Shown piece after piece: positions 37,297 through 45,247 of a DNA stretch of 64,000 nt. The stretch spans positions 2,976,001-3,040,000 of the forward strand of contig CAWEZI010000005.1 in assembly GCA_963813525.1 (NCBI GenBank), written 5' to 3'. Each line of letters opens with the position of its first letter. Positions within the stretch are counted from its first letter, which is position 1. Under the pieces are notes generated by a model that was not told the origin of the DNA, made no database searches, and worked only from the letters and a program-made list of their open reading frames with translations. A program made the position numbers and the translations under genes. This DNA comes from Bog-756 sp963813525 (lineage in GTDB: Bacteria > Actinomycetota > Acidimicrobiia > Acidimicrobiales > RAAP-2).

Positions 37297-37387
37297 CGCC
37301 TCACCTTAACGGGATGCCGTGGGCGCCACTTTGACAGCACCCGGTGAGCATCGACGTGCGAGCCGATGGTCAACCACAGGCGACCCC

Positions 37388-37393
37388 TACACT
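37388..37393 (+). promoter_or_regulatory. -10 box of leaderless cofC
   Basis: TACACT is followed by six bases (GGCGCG) and GTG at 37400. There is no Shine-Dalgarno motif. The geometry matches several other genes in the window. Confidence 0.6.
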
Positions 37394-37399
37394 GGCGCG

Positions 37400-38023
37400 G
37401 TGCCCGCTCCCGGCCACCGGCCACCGCCCGGGTCCCCACCCACCATCGGCCCCCGTGCCGTGCTCATACCGGTCAAGGCTTTCAGTGAGGCCAAGGGCCG
37501 GCTGCATCTGACCATGAGCGGACCGGATCGGGCTCGCCTGGCCCGCACCATGGCCGATCGGGTCGTTCGGGCCGCGCACCCGCTGCCGGTGGCCGTGGTG
37601 TGCGACGACACCGAAGTGGCCCAGTGGGCCCGCGCCCTCGGTGCTCTCGTCGTATGGGAGCCGGGTCGGGGCCTCAACGGCGCCGTCGAGGCCGGCGTCG
37701 ACCATCTGGTGGCCAACGGTGCCACCCAGGTCACCGTGGCCCACGGCGATCTTCCCCGGGCCCACGATCTGGCCCGGGTGGGCGAAGCGGCCGGGATCAC
37801 TTTGGTCCCCGACCGCTACGGCAACGGCACCAACGTGATCGCCCTACCGGCCGGCACCGGCTTCCGCTTCTCTTACGGTCCGGGCTCCTTCGCCCGTCAC
37901 CGGGCTGAGGCCGAACGCCTGGGGCTGCCCGTGCACGTCCTCGACCGTCCCGATCTGGCCTACGACGTCGACGAGCCCGGCGACGTGGAGCCGGTGGTCT
38001 CTGCGGCGGCGCCGCTGCGGTGA
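37400..38023 (+). CDS. cofC: 2-phospho-L-lactate/phosphoenolpyruvate guanylyltransferase
   Basis: CofC (FbiD in mycobacteria) activates phospholactate or PEP with GTP in cofactor F420 synthesis. The 207-residue nucleotidyltransferase has VLIPVKAFSEAKGRL (substrate loop), VVCDDTEVAQWA, GRGLNGAVEAGV, VAHGDLPRAHDL and PDRYGNGTNVIALP with SYGPGSFARHRAEA, all typical of the family. The open frame begins at 37319, but GTG 37400 is favoured by the leaderless promoter and by family length. It is coupled by a GTGA overlap to the PIG-L gene. Confidence 0.93.
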   Translation: MPAPGHRPPPGSPPTIGPRAVLIPVKAFSEAKGRLHLTMSGPDRARLARTMADRVVRAAHPLPVAVVCDDTEVAQWARALGALVVWEPGRGLNGAVEAGVDHLVANGATQVTVAHGDLPRAHDLARVGEAAGITLVPDRYGNGTNVIALPAGTGFRFSYGPGSFARHRAEAERLGLPVHVLDRPDLAYDVDEPGDVEPVVSAAAPLR

Positions 38024-38862
38024 ACGGGAGCGGCCAGGAAGCTGCGCCGGCCGGGGAGAGTGGGCTGCCGGTGGGCGATCTGGCGTCGACCGGCGAGGCG
38101 CTCACCGTCGACATGGACGTGCCGGCATCGGCCCTGGCCATCGGTGCCCACCCCGACGACATCGAGTTCGGGTGTGGTGCCACCCTGGCCAAATGGGCGG
38201 CGGCCGGATGTCGGATCCACCACCTGGTGCTCACCGACGGGTCGAAGGGCAGTTGGGACCCCGAGGCCGACCTGGGCCAGCTGGTGGCGGTGCGCATCGA
38301 CGAGAGCCGCTCGGCGGCAGCGGTCATCGACGGCACCTCCCTCGCCCAGCTCGAGGCCGACGGGGTTCTCTTCCTCGGCCGGGTCGACGGCGAGCTGGTC
38401 AACGGGGTGGAGGAGCGTCGGGAGGTGGCCCGGGTCCTGCGCACGATACAACCCTCGGTGGTGTTAGGGCACGACCCCTGGCGCCGCTACCGTCTCCATC
38501 CCGACCACCGGGCGGCCGGCTTCCTCACGCTCGACGCAGTGGTGGCGGCGCGCGACCCTCACTTCTTCGCCGACCTCGGGCTCCCGCCCCACCGGCCCGA
38601 CACGATCCTGTTGTTCGAGCCCGATGTGCCCAACCACGTCGAAGACGCCGGTGGTTTCGAAGAGATCAAGATCGAGGCTCTGCTCCGCCATCGCAGTCAG
38701 TGGCGCACGACCATGGGAGTCACCGTGGCGGACGAGGGACAGCAGTTGCCGCCCAGCCAACGTGAAGCATTCGCCGCCAAGGTACGGCGCCAGTTGGGTG
38801 AGCACGGATCGTTGGCCGGTATCCCCGCAGCCGAGGCCTTCCACCGCATCGCCGACGTCTGA
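38020..38862 (+). CDS. PIG-L/LmbE family deacetylase
   Basis: The 280-residue protein belongs to the PIG-L zinc deacetylase family (MshB, Bca, LmbE). The AHPDDIEFGCG motif near residue 43 and the HPDHRAAG motif near residue 161 give the His-Asp-Asp and His zinc ligands. About 40 hydrophilic residues precede the domain. Its start (GTG 38020) overlaps the cofC stop. Candidate substrates are N-acetylglucosamine conjugates as in mycothiol-type pathways, but nothing here fixes the choice. Its end is followed by a 14-bp imperfect repeat of GCCGACGTCTGATG. Confidence 0.9.
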   Translation: MNGSGQEAAPAGESGLPVGDLASTGEALTVDMDVPASALAIGAHPDDIEFGCGATLAKWAAAGCRIHHLVLTDGSKGSWDPEADLGQLVAVRIDESRSAAAVIDGTSLAQLEADGVLFLGRVDGELVNGVEERREVARVLRTIQPSVVLGHDPWRRYRLHPDHRAAGFLTLDAVVAARDPHFFADLGLPPHRPDTILLFEPDVPNHVEDAGGFEEIKIEALLRHRSQWRTTMGVTVADEGQQLPPSQREAFAAKVRRQLGEHGSLAGIPAAEAFHRIADV

Positions 38863-38947
38863 TGGCCGACATCTTGATCGGCGATCGTGGTCGGCGCCTG
38901 ACGGCCGGCCAGGGCGGGCCGACTCAAGCAATACCTCCTCGAACAGG

Positions 38948-38975
38948 CCAGCGGGGGCCCGAGGACCCCCGCTGG
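38948..38975. terminator. strong hairpin between PIG-L and tailed HU genes
   Basis: CCAGCGGGGG (38948-38957) pairs perfectly with CCCCCGCTGG (38966-38975) around an 8-base loop. The two genes converge here, so it can end both transcripts. No T tract follows. Confidence 0.65.
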
Positions 38976-39012
38976 CGGTTCGATCACGACAGCGAAGCGC
39001 CGTCGAGTGTTG

Positions 39013-39699
39013 CTACCTGCGCTTGCGCACCGTCCGCTTGGCCACCTTGCGGGCCGGAGCCTTCTTAGCCGTACGCTTGCGGGCCGGAGCCTTCTTGGCC
39101 GTACGCTTGGCCGTCGACTTGCGAGCTGCCGTCTTCTTGGTGGTTCGCTTGGCCGCCTTGCGGGCCGGAGCCTTCTTGGCCGTACGCTTGGCCGTCGACT
39201 TCCGGGCCGCAGTCTTGCGGGCCGGAGCCTTCTTGGCCGTACGCTTGGCCGTCGACTTCCGAGCCGCAGTCTTGCGAGCCGGAGCCTTCTTAGCCGTACG
39301 CTTGCGGGCCGGAGCCTTCTTCGTGGCCTTTTTGGCTGTCGCCTTGCGGGCTGCTGTCTTTTTGGCCGGAGCCTTACGGACTGCCCTCTTGGCTGCCTTC
39401 TTTACTGCCATTGATTCTCCCTCCTTAGGGTTCAACGCCGATTTGAACGCCGAACCGGTGGCGAACCGGACACCTTTCGACGCCGGGATCGGTACCGCTT
39501 CGCCAGTCCTTGGATTTCGACCCACACGAGGGCCACGAGTCGTCGGATTGAATGCCCCAAACCCGATAACTGTGACCTTCCGTCCGGACCGAACCTCGGC
39601 AACGATCGTATCGAACAACACATCAACAACATCTTCGACAGTCCGCCGCGACGCGAGCGCCGACGCACTGACTGCTTTTACGAGTTGAGATTTGTTCAC
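39013..39699 (-). CDS. hup: HU DNA-binding protein with long Lys/Ala C-terminal tail (HupB type)
   Basis: Residues 1-95 are an HU domain: NKSQLVKAVSASALASRRT, VTVIGFGAFNPTTRGPRVGRNPRTGEAV, FATGSAFKSALN. Residues ~100-228 are histone-H1-like repeats (KRTAKKAPARK, TAARKSTAKRTAKKAPARK), as in actinobacterial HupB. Codons in the tail come from near-identical 33-60-bp repeats. The start is GTG 39699 with a textbook GAGGAGGTGATC upstream. A second ribosome binding site and ATG lie exactly at the domain boundary. A nearby promoter (TTGACC, 17 bp, TTTGCT) is visible. Confidence 0.94.
   Translation of the reverse strand: MNKSQLVKAVSASALASRRTVEDVVDVLFDTIVAEVRSGRKVTVIGFGAFNPTTRGPRVGRNPRTGEAVPIPASKGVRFATGSAFKSALNPKEGESMAVKKAAKRAVRKAPAKKTAARKATAKKATKKAPARKRTAKKAPARKTAARKSTAKRTAKKAPARKTAARKSTAKRTAKKAPARKAAKRTTKKTAARKSTAKRTAKKAPARKRTAKKAPARKVAKRTVRKRR
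39409..39426 (-). promoter_or_regulatory. internal Shine-Dalgarno and ATG at the HU/tail boundary
   Basis: AAGGAGG (39420-39426, minus strand) is 8 bases before the in-frame ATG at 39409-39411 that begins MAVKKAAKRAVRK. It would allow separate synthesis of the 132-residue basic tail. The same bases encode Lys-Glu-Gly in the fusion. Confidence 0.5.
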
Positions 39700-39731
39700 G
39701 ATCACCTCCTCAGCGATACGCAATCACTACT

Positions 39732-39760
39732 AGCAAAATGGCTTTTTACTCCCAGGTCAA
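39732..39760 (-). promoter_or_regulatory. candidate promoter of tailed hup
   Basis: On the minus strand TTGACC (39755-39760) and TTTGCT (39732-39737) are 17 bp apart, about 33 bp before the GTG. The stretch is AT-richer than the surroundings. Confidence 0.45.
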
Positions 39761-39990
39761 GCACCACTGCGGACCAGCGCGCCGTCTGGTCACCACTTCG
39801 CCGCGCCACTTCGTTGTCGACGCGCCACGTGCCGTTCCGTCGTCGCGTCGATCCGCGCACAAAGGCATGGACACAAAACCGTTTGTTTGTAAGGATTAAT
39901 TGCAAGGACGACAAAGAGGCATGCTTCGCGGAGGAATCATCCGCCATCACAGAATTGGTTCCACGAACCTCTCGATCAGGCAGATTTCCC

Positions 39991-41508
39991 ATGAAAAAAC
40001 TTTTTCCTACATTTCCCTCGTCAGACCCTCATCTGCACCTTGCCGGCGTTCTGGACGCGTCAGCCAACGCAGGAAACGGTGTCTACCTCGGACACGGCGA
40101 AGACGGCTGGTGCTTCGCCCGTCCAGAACAATCAGTCATGATCCTCGGTCCGCCGCGCTCGGGTAAGACGTCCTCACTGATCATCCCCAACGTCCTGGCG
40201 AGCAACGGCCCAGTGGTGTCCACTTCGACCAAACCGGACGTGCTCGAAGCAACATGTGCGGTACGGGGACAGCGGGGGCGGTGCCTCGTCTTCGACCCCA
40301 CCGGCGCGGTGGGAGACCGCGCCCGTCTCCAGCCCGTGCGGTGGTCACCGTTGCAGTCGTGCACCACCTGGACGACCTCGTTGGCCATGGCCCGGTCGTT
40401 GGTCGAGGTCGGAGCCTCATCGAGCGTGCGTGGCGGAGCACGAGCAGAGAGCTCGCACTGGACGGAAAGGGCCCAGGCCCTGCTGGCACCACTTCTTCAT
40501 GCCGCCTCGCTGGACGGGACGGACATGCGCACCCTTCTGACCTGGGTGGATCGTCGGCAAGCTCTACCGGCGCAGCAGATCCTGGCCGGTGAACCAGGCC
40601 GGAGCACAGAGCTGGCCAGGAACCTCCTCGACGGCATCGTGACCACCGACGAGCGGGAACTCAGCGGGATCTGGTCGACCGCCTCGGGGGCACTGACCGG
40701 GTTTCGTTCCGATCAGGCACTTGATGCCATGTCGCACCCCGATTTTGACCCCGCTGCCTTCGTGACCTCGGCTGACACCGTGTACATCGCCGCGCCGGCT
40801 GATCGGCAGGGCCTGGTAGCGCCCATGGTGGTAGGCCTGGTCGAGGACATCCGACGGGCCACGTACGCCCGTCACGCCGACCGCCCGGTCGGAACGAGAT
40901 CCGGGCCGCCGGTGCTGATGGCCCTGGACGAGGTGGCCAACATCGCTCCCCTCCCCGACCTTCCGTCCATGATCAGCGAAGGCGGAGGCCAGGGTCTTAC
41001 CACCATGGCCTGCCTGCAGGACCTCTCCCAAGCTCGGAGCCGGTGGCCCGCGCAGGCCGACGGGTTCCCGTCGTTGTTCGGCACGACCGTGGTGCTTCCC
41101 GGGATCGGGGATGTGCGCACGCTCGAAGCGCTGTCGGTACTGGCGGGGGACGAGGAGATCGTGACAAGGACCCTGTCGGCCGGTCAGATGTCCAGCGATC
41201 GTCCTCTGGCCGATCTCCTGTCGGGTGGACGGCCCCAGCGGGGCGAAAGCGTTTCGACCCAGTGGCGACGCCGTCTGCCGGTCGATCTCATCACCCGCGG
41301 GTCGAACGGTCACGCTCTGGCCTTCGACGAACGCAACCAACCGGCGTGGATTCCTCTGACCCCGTACTGGTCGAGCGAGCCGTGGCGGAGCCTGGGCGGG
41401 ATCGAGCGCGACAGCGGCGCCATGGCCGGCCGACATCGACAACCATCCGAGCGGCAGATTGGATCCATCCTGCCGGCAGATCGGTCCGCCCCGACCATCG
41501 AACGATGA
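39991..41508 (+). CDS. TraG/VirD4-like type IV coupling ATPase
   Basis: The 505-residue protein resembles conjugative coupling proteins (TraG/TraD/VirD4), which pump relaxase-bound DNA into a type IV secretion channel. Walker A ILGPPRSGKTSSLIIPN is near residue 51, and Walker B VLMALDEVANIAPLPDLP near residue 308, followed by SEGGGQGLTTMACLQDLSQ as in the TraM-recognition domain. No N-terminal membrane helices are visible, so it is a soluble form. ATG 39991 fits the fold start; the open frame upstream (to 39685) is AT-rich and not family-like. It faces the MobF relaxase gene tail to tail. No other transfer genes are present. Confidence 0.85.
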   Translation: MKKLFPTFPSSDPHLHLAGVLDASANAGNGVYLGHGEDGWCFARPEQSVMILGPPRSGKTSSLIIPNVLASNGPVVSTSTKPDVLEATCAVRGQRGRCLVFDPTGAVGDRARLQPVRWSPLQSCTTWTTSLAMARSLVEVGASSSVRGGARAESSHWTERAQALLAPLLHAASLDGTDMRTLLTWVDRRQALPAQQILAGEPGRSTELARNLLDGIVTTDERELSGIWSTASGALTGFRSDQALDAMSHPDFDPAAFVTSADTVYIAAPADRQGLVAPMVVGLVEDIRRATYARHADRPVGTRSGPPVLMALDEVANIAPLPDLPSMISEGGGQGLTTMACLQDLSQARSRWPAQADGFPSLFGTTVVLPGIGDVRTLEALSVLAGDEEIVTRTLSAGQMSSDRPLADLLSGGRPQRGESVSTQWRRRLPVDLITRGSNGHALAFDERNQPAWIPLTPYWSSEPWRSLGGIERDSGAMAGRHRQPSERQIGSILPADRSAPTIER

Positions 41509-41545
41509 GGACAGGGAACGATGAGGCAGGAACGATGAGCAGGCG
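41500..41545 (+). repeat. GAACGATGAGG-type tandem repeat over the coupling-protein stop
   Basis: GAACGATGAGGACAGG (41500-41515), GAACGATGAGGCAG (41516-41529) and GAACGATGAGCAGG (41530-41543) repeat the end of the gene, whose TGA is at 41506-41508. A further GGAACGATGACCGG lies at about 41578-41591. Unit length varies between 14 and 16. Confidence 0.8.
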
Positions 41546-41604
41546 GTGGCACTGCGATGAAACTGCAATGAGGCACGGAACGATGACCGGTCGTTCGGAA
41601 CGGC

Positions 41605-42990
41605 TCACCGGCCCAGATCCAAAGCGGCGGGAGACCGGGCGGGAAACGGGCGACGGCCCGGGTCGAGGGCCATCGACCGATCGTGGGCCCACTGCGGGGC
41701 GGGCCGGCCCACCACAGTGGGCGCCAGCCCATCAGAGCTCCTCGCCTGGCTGAGATCGGCCGGCGCCGCCAGGCCCTCCGGCCGATGCTCGACGGCGCGC
41801 AACACAGCGAGCGCTTCCCAACGGGGCACAACCACCTCCCGCTGCCCACCCGAAGAGGCCATCGACTCCCGTCCACGTGGACGGGCCGTCGGTGGACCGG
41901 CCGCCTCGATCAACTCAGCAGCCACCCGCTCGGCGGCGCGGGTGCCGACGCCGGCCGGTGCGGCTGTGGCGACCACCGCCACCAGGTCGTGACGGGTCAG
42001 GGTCCGGCGGCGGATGGCCAGCTCGGCCAGTCGGTCCTGCAACCGCTGGCCATCGATCCGGCCGACCGAGTGGGCGCGTGGTCGACCGACCACGCGGGTC
42101 AGATCGCCGAGGTCGTACCCGAAGTCCACTGCGCGCTGCTTCCACCCGGCCACCAGGTCTTCGACCGTACCGGCGCCCTTCTTCTCGGGCCGGGTGGCGT
42201 GGAAGGCGCGCCGCGGCGACGGCCGCACGCCGTGGACTTCCTCGCCGGCCAGATGCTCCTCGATGCCCGCCGTCCGCCCGGAATAGAGACGGCGGATGGT
42301 GGCGTCCACCCCCACCACGTCCCCCAGCCCCGAAGGGCGCACGTCCCAACTGGCCCCGAGCCGGTTGCTCAGTTCGAGCCGCAGGCAGGCGTGGTAGAGA
42401 GCCTGAACGGCCCGGACGTGGGCGAACATCTTCCTCCCGTCCACCGATGACCAAGCGCCGTCCACACCTTGGGTGACGTTGGCCACGACCAGATGGGTGT
42501 GGAGGTGGGGGTCGAGGGCCCGGCTGGTGCGGTGGACGAAACTGCCGGCCACCACCCCCACGGCCGGCTGGCGAGACGTCTGGCCGCGACGGCTACGCCG
42601 TACGCCGGTGGCCTCCCTCTCCAGATAGGCAGTGGCCTCGGCCACTGCGCAGAGGTGACCCCGACCCACTTGGTCGGACATCTCCGTCGGCCCGAGGAGG
42701 TGGAGGATGCTCACCGACTTGGGAGCACAAAAGGTCAGGTCGTAGCCGGCCACACTGCGGGGGCCAGCCGACATCCGCAGTCCCACGCCCGAACCCGGAT
42801 GGCGACCCTCGAGGACCTCGCCGAAATCTCCCGGAGCGACCGTTCCTGCCACCCCCAGCGCCGTGGCCGCCCGACCCGTCCAGATGCCAGGACTCTCCCC
42901 CGCCACCCCGGTTCCCTCCGCCCGGCCCGGTACCAGATCGTCGACGTAATAGTGGTGGCCGCCCTGGCGGACGACATGGATCTTGAGCAT
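41605..42990 (-). CDS. MobF-family (TrwC-like) relaxase, relaxase domain only
   Basis: The 461-residue protein has the MobF relaxase fold: HHYYVDD with Tyr14/Tyr15 near the N-terminus as likely nicking residues, the GYDLTFCAPKSVSILHLLG motif, and the metal-binding three-His DPHLHTHLVVANV (His162, 164, 166). The helicase half of TrwC/TraI is missing, and the C-terminal ~100 residues look disordered. ATG 42990 is chosen because MLKIHVVRQGG is the family start. It would nick and carry DNA in conjugation or mobilisation; its oriT is not recognised. It converges with the coupling ATPase gene. Confidence 0.87.
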   Translation of the reverse strand: MLKIHVVRQGGHHYYVDDLVPGRAEGTGVAGESPGIWTGRAATALGVAGTVAPGDFGEVLEGRHPGSGVGLRMSAGPRSVAGYDLTFCAPKSVSILHLLGPTEMSDQVGRGHLCAVAEATAYLEREATGVRRSRRGQTSRQPAVGVVAGSFVHRTSRALDPHLHTHLVVANVTQGVDGAWSSVDGRKMFAHVRAVQALYHACLRLELSNRLGASWDVRPSGLGDVVGVDATIRRLYSGRTAGIEEHLAGEEVHGVRPSPRRAFHATRPEKKGAGTVEDLVAGWKQRAVDFGYDLGDLTRVVGRPRAHSVGRIDGQRLQDRLAELAIRRRTLTRHDLVAVVATAAPAGVGTRAAERVAAELIEAAGPPTARPRGRESMASSGGQREVVVPRWEALAVLRAVEHRPEGLAAPADLSQARSSDGLAPTVVGRPAPQWAHDRSMALDPGRRPFPARSPAALDLGR

Positions 42991-43206
42991 GGCCGCCACC
43001 TCGGCTGTGCGCCCCTTCGCTCCTGAAGGCCCCTCTGTCCACCCCCGGTCACCCGGCCTGGCTCGCTTTCCGCATGGGACCGACATCTCTCCCGTTTGCG
43101 GGAAACCATGCCGGGCTCATCGGGGAGGCCGCTCGCCGACGATCAGGCTAGTGGCGTCGCCTCCTTTGGATCAATCCCCTGTTGTCTCGTGGTGTTTCAC
43201 CGTTAC

Positions 43207-44193
43207 TCACGACTGGTAGCGGCGCAGAATTCGGCGGGCGGCGTCACCGGCCAACGCCCGGTACTCCTCCGGTTCGACCACCCGGGCCTCGGGCCCGAGC
43301 CGGAGGAGGAGACGCTCCAACCACGCCGCCCCGCCGACGAACAGTTCGAGTTCCACCCGACCGTCGACTTCGACAGGCGGGCCGGCCGACGGCACCGATT
43401 CGACCACCCAGGCCGTCGCCGGGTCGATGGACAGGCGAACCCGCCGGCTGTCGGGCCCCGGAACAAAGGGATGGAAATCGAAGGCGGGCGAACAGTCGTT
43501 TCCGCCACCCTCCCTATCCGCCGTCCCCGACACCACAGCCGTCGCTCCGTCACCCACTTCATGGCTGCCCTCGATGACCTCGGCGGCGCCGATCCGGTCG
43601 ACCCGGAAACGCCGCTCGTCGCCGGCGGTCCCACAGGTGGCGTCGACGTACCAGTGGCCCTCGGCGGCAAAGACACGGCGGGGGGCGATCTCCCGGTCGG
43701 TGACCCGGTCGGTCGAGGCCGAGTAGTAGGTGATTCGGAGGCTCTTTCCTTCGGCGACGGCCTCACGCACCAGGGGCAGGAGGGCAGGAGCGTTGAGCTC
43801 GACGGCGATCTCCTCCCCACCGAGGGCGCGGTCCAACTTGACCAGAGCACGCGACAGCGCCCCCCCTTCGTCGCTTCCGGGCACGGCCAACAGGCCCCGG
43901 GCCGAGGCGGCCAGGGCGAAGCCTTCGGGTGGGCTCAGCCGACGGGGGCGAGCCAATGCGGTACCCGCCCAGGTCGCCACGGTCGAGTCAGTGACCACGA
44001 TCTCCATGAGCTGGTCGGGCGTATACGGAGGCACTCCACAACAGGCGGCCATCTCGAGCTCGGTGACCAGCGCCGACGGGGAGAGGTCGAAACGAGCGGC
44101 CACCTCGTCGATGGGCGCCTCACCCACCTGGGCCAACCAGGCCAGAATGGCCAAGAGACGGCGGAGTCGACCGGCGGTGTCCACAGTTGTCAC
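43207..44193 (-). CDS. pafC: PafC-type WYL-domain transcriptional regulator
   Basis: PafB and PafC form a heterodimer that activates DNA-damage genes in actinobacteria after sensing a DNA-derived signal. The 328-residue protein has an N-terminal winged helix (LRRLLAILAWLAQVGEAPIDEVAARFDLS), a WYL domain (RITYYSASTDRVTDREIAPRRVF with GHWYVDATC) and a WCX end (RLLLRLGPEARVVEPEEYR). GTG 44193 overlaps the pafB stop by 4 bp. A binding site was not identified. Confidence 0.9.
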   Translation of the reverse strand: MTTVDTAGRLRRLLAILAWLAQVGEAPIDEVAARFDLSPSALVTELEMAACCGVPPYTPDQLMEIVVTDSTVATWAGTALARPRRLSPPEGFALAASARGLLAVPGSDEGGALSRALVKLDRALGGEEIAVELNAPALLPLVREAVAEGKSLRITYYSASTDRVTDREIAPRRVFAAEGHWYVDATCGTAGDERRFRVDRIGAAEVIEGSHEVGDGATAVVSGTADREGGGNDCSPAFDFHPFVPGPDSRRVRLSIDPATAWVVESVPSAGPPVEVDGRVELELFVGGAAWLERLLLRLGPEARVVEPEEYRALAGDAARRILRRYQS

Positions 44194-45209
44194 CGGGGTG
44201 ATCCCTCCTTCGTCGAGGTGTTCCGGATTTCCGGGTCCGCCTCAGTTGTGACGGCGTGCCCGTTCGGGCCGGCGGCCACGGCCGTCAAGTGGTCGATGAC
44301 GGCGGCCCGTACGACAGGCGGCTCGAGCACTTCGGCGTGGTCGAGCAGATCGAGGACCCACAGCACACAGGCTTCGGTGTCGGTCACCGACAGACCGATC
44401 ACCACGCTGCCGTCGTCACGAGCCTCGATGACCTTCTCCTCCCCCAGTTCGGCCACCACCCGCCCGGACTCGGCCGCGTCGACCAGGATCTCGACGGCGA
44501 GTTCCTCGCCGCCACCGAAGTGCCACGGCTCCCGACCGAAGGCCCGATCCACGTCGAAGTCGGAGGGGAGCCGGGCCGAGGACGGCTCATCCACCTCGGG
44601 CGGACCGTCGAACCGGTCGATCCTGAAGGTGCGGGCCTCACCCCTGTCGCGATCGAATCCGATGAGGTACCAGAACCCGTCTCGGAACCGGAGTCCGGCC
44701 ACGTCCACCTGGCGCTGCTCACCCCGGTAACCGAAGCGGACACTCGCCCGCTGACGGATGGCGTCGAAGACCAAAGGGAGTGCCGGCAGGCCGTCGATGG
44801 AGCGCAGATCGACCAGCGGCGGAGGGGCCGGACGGAGCGGCGACTCGGTACCTGTCCCCAGCTTCAGCAGAGCGTCATGACCTATAGGCTCGCCAAGGTG
44901 GACTCCGGCGACAGCCAAGTTCAAGGCGGCCTGCTCGTCGGGGGCCAACCCGAGCTCGGGCAGATAGTAGGAGTCGGGATCGACGCGGTAACCGAGCTGG
45001 TCATCACCGCCGATGGGGACGACCAACACCGGCACACCTTCATCCCGCAAGAGCCGCTTGTCCCTCTCGAAGGCCTGGCGGCGGGCTCCATGTCCGGCGG
45101 GATACCCGGGCACCCGGTCGGCGATCTCGCGCAGGCTGAGCGGGTGGGGCGCGTCGAGCAGGACCAGAAGGAGGTCGGTAACCCGTTCGAGCCGGTCGAG
45201 GCGTGCCAT
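44190..45209 (-). CDS. pafB: PafB-type WYL-domain transcriptional regulator
   Basis: The 339-residue partner of PafC starts MARLDRLERVTDLLLVLLDAP, followed by a wHTH segment (SLREIADRVPGYP), a WYL domain (ASVRFGYRGEQRQVDVAGLR, GFWYLIGFDRDRGEARTFRIDR) and a WCX end. ATG 45209 is preceded by TAGATT and seven bases, so it looks leaderless; an upstream TTG at 45218 is therefore less likely. The pair is divergent from ctaG. In most actinobacteria pafBC lies near proteasome genes, which are not seen here. Confidence 0.9.
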   Translation of the reverse strand: MARLDRLERVTDLLLVLLDAPHPLSLREIADRVPGYPAGHGARRQAFERDKRLLRDEGVPVLVVPIGGDDQLGYRVDPDSYYLPELGLAPDEQAALNLAVAGVHLGEPIGHDALLKLGTGTESPLRPAPPPLVDLRSIDGLPALPLVFDAIRQRASVRFGYRGEQRQVDVAGLRFRDGFWYLIGFDRDRGEARTFRIDRFDGPPEVDEPSSARLPSDFDVDRAFGREPWHFGGGEELAVEILVDAAESGRVVAELGEEKVIEARDDGSVVIGLSVTDTEACVLWVLDLLDHAEVLEPPVVRAAVIDHLTAVAAGPNGHAVTTEADPEIRNTSTKEGSPR

Positions 45210-45216
45210 CAGGGTC

Positions 45217-45222
45217 AATCTA
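45217..45222 (-). promoter_or_regulatory. -10 box of leaderless pafB
   Basis: On the minus strand TAGATT is followed by GACCCTG and the ATG at 45209. No Shine-Dalgarno sequence is present. Confidence 0.55.
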
Positions 45223-45247
45223 GAGGGCGCAGCCAGCGGAGCCGAAC

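Noticed and set aside
39013..39410. Possible CRISPR-like array because of regular repeats
   Set aside because: The repeats are coding (Lys/Ala tail) without unique spacers of constant length.
39007..39414. Plus-strand Leu/Gly/Arg repeat protein over hup
   Set aside because: Antisense of the Lys/Ala tail repeats of HU.
39685..39990. N-terminal extension of the coupling ATPase
   Set aside because: The stretch overlaps the hup promoter and start on the other strand, is AT-rich and lacks membrane helices expected for VirD4; the ATG at 39991 fits better.
41683..42450. Plus-strand frame over the MobF relaxase
   Set aside because: Shadow frame; the minus strand has the relaxase motifs including the three-His site.
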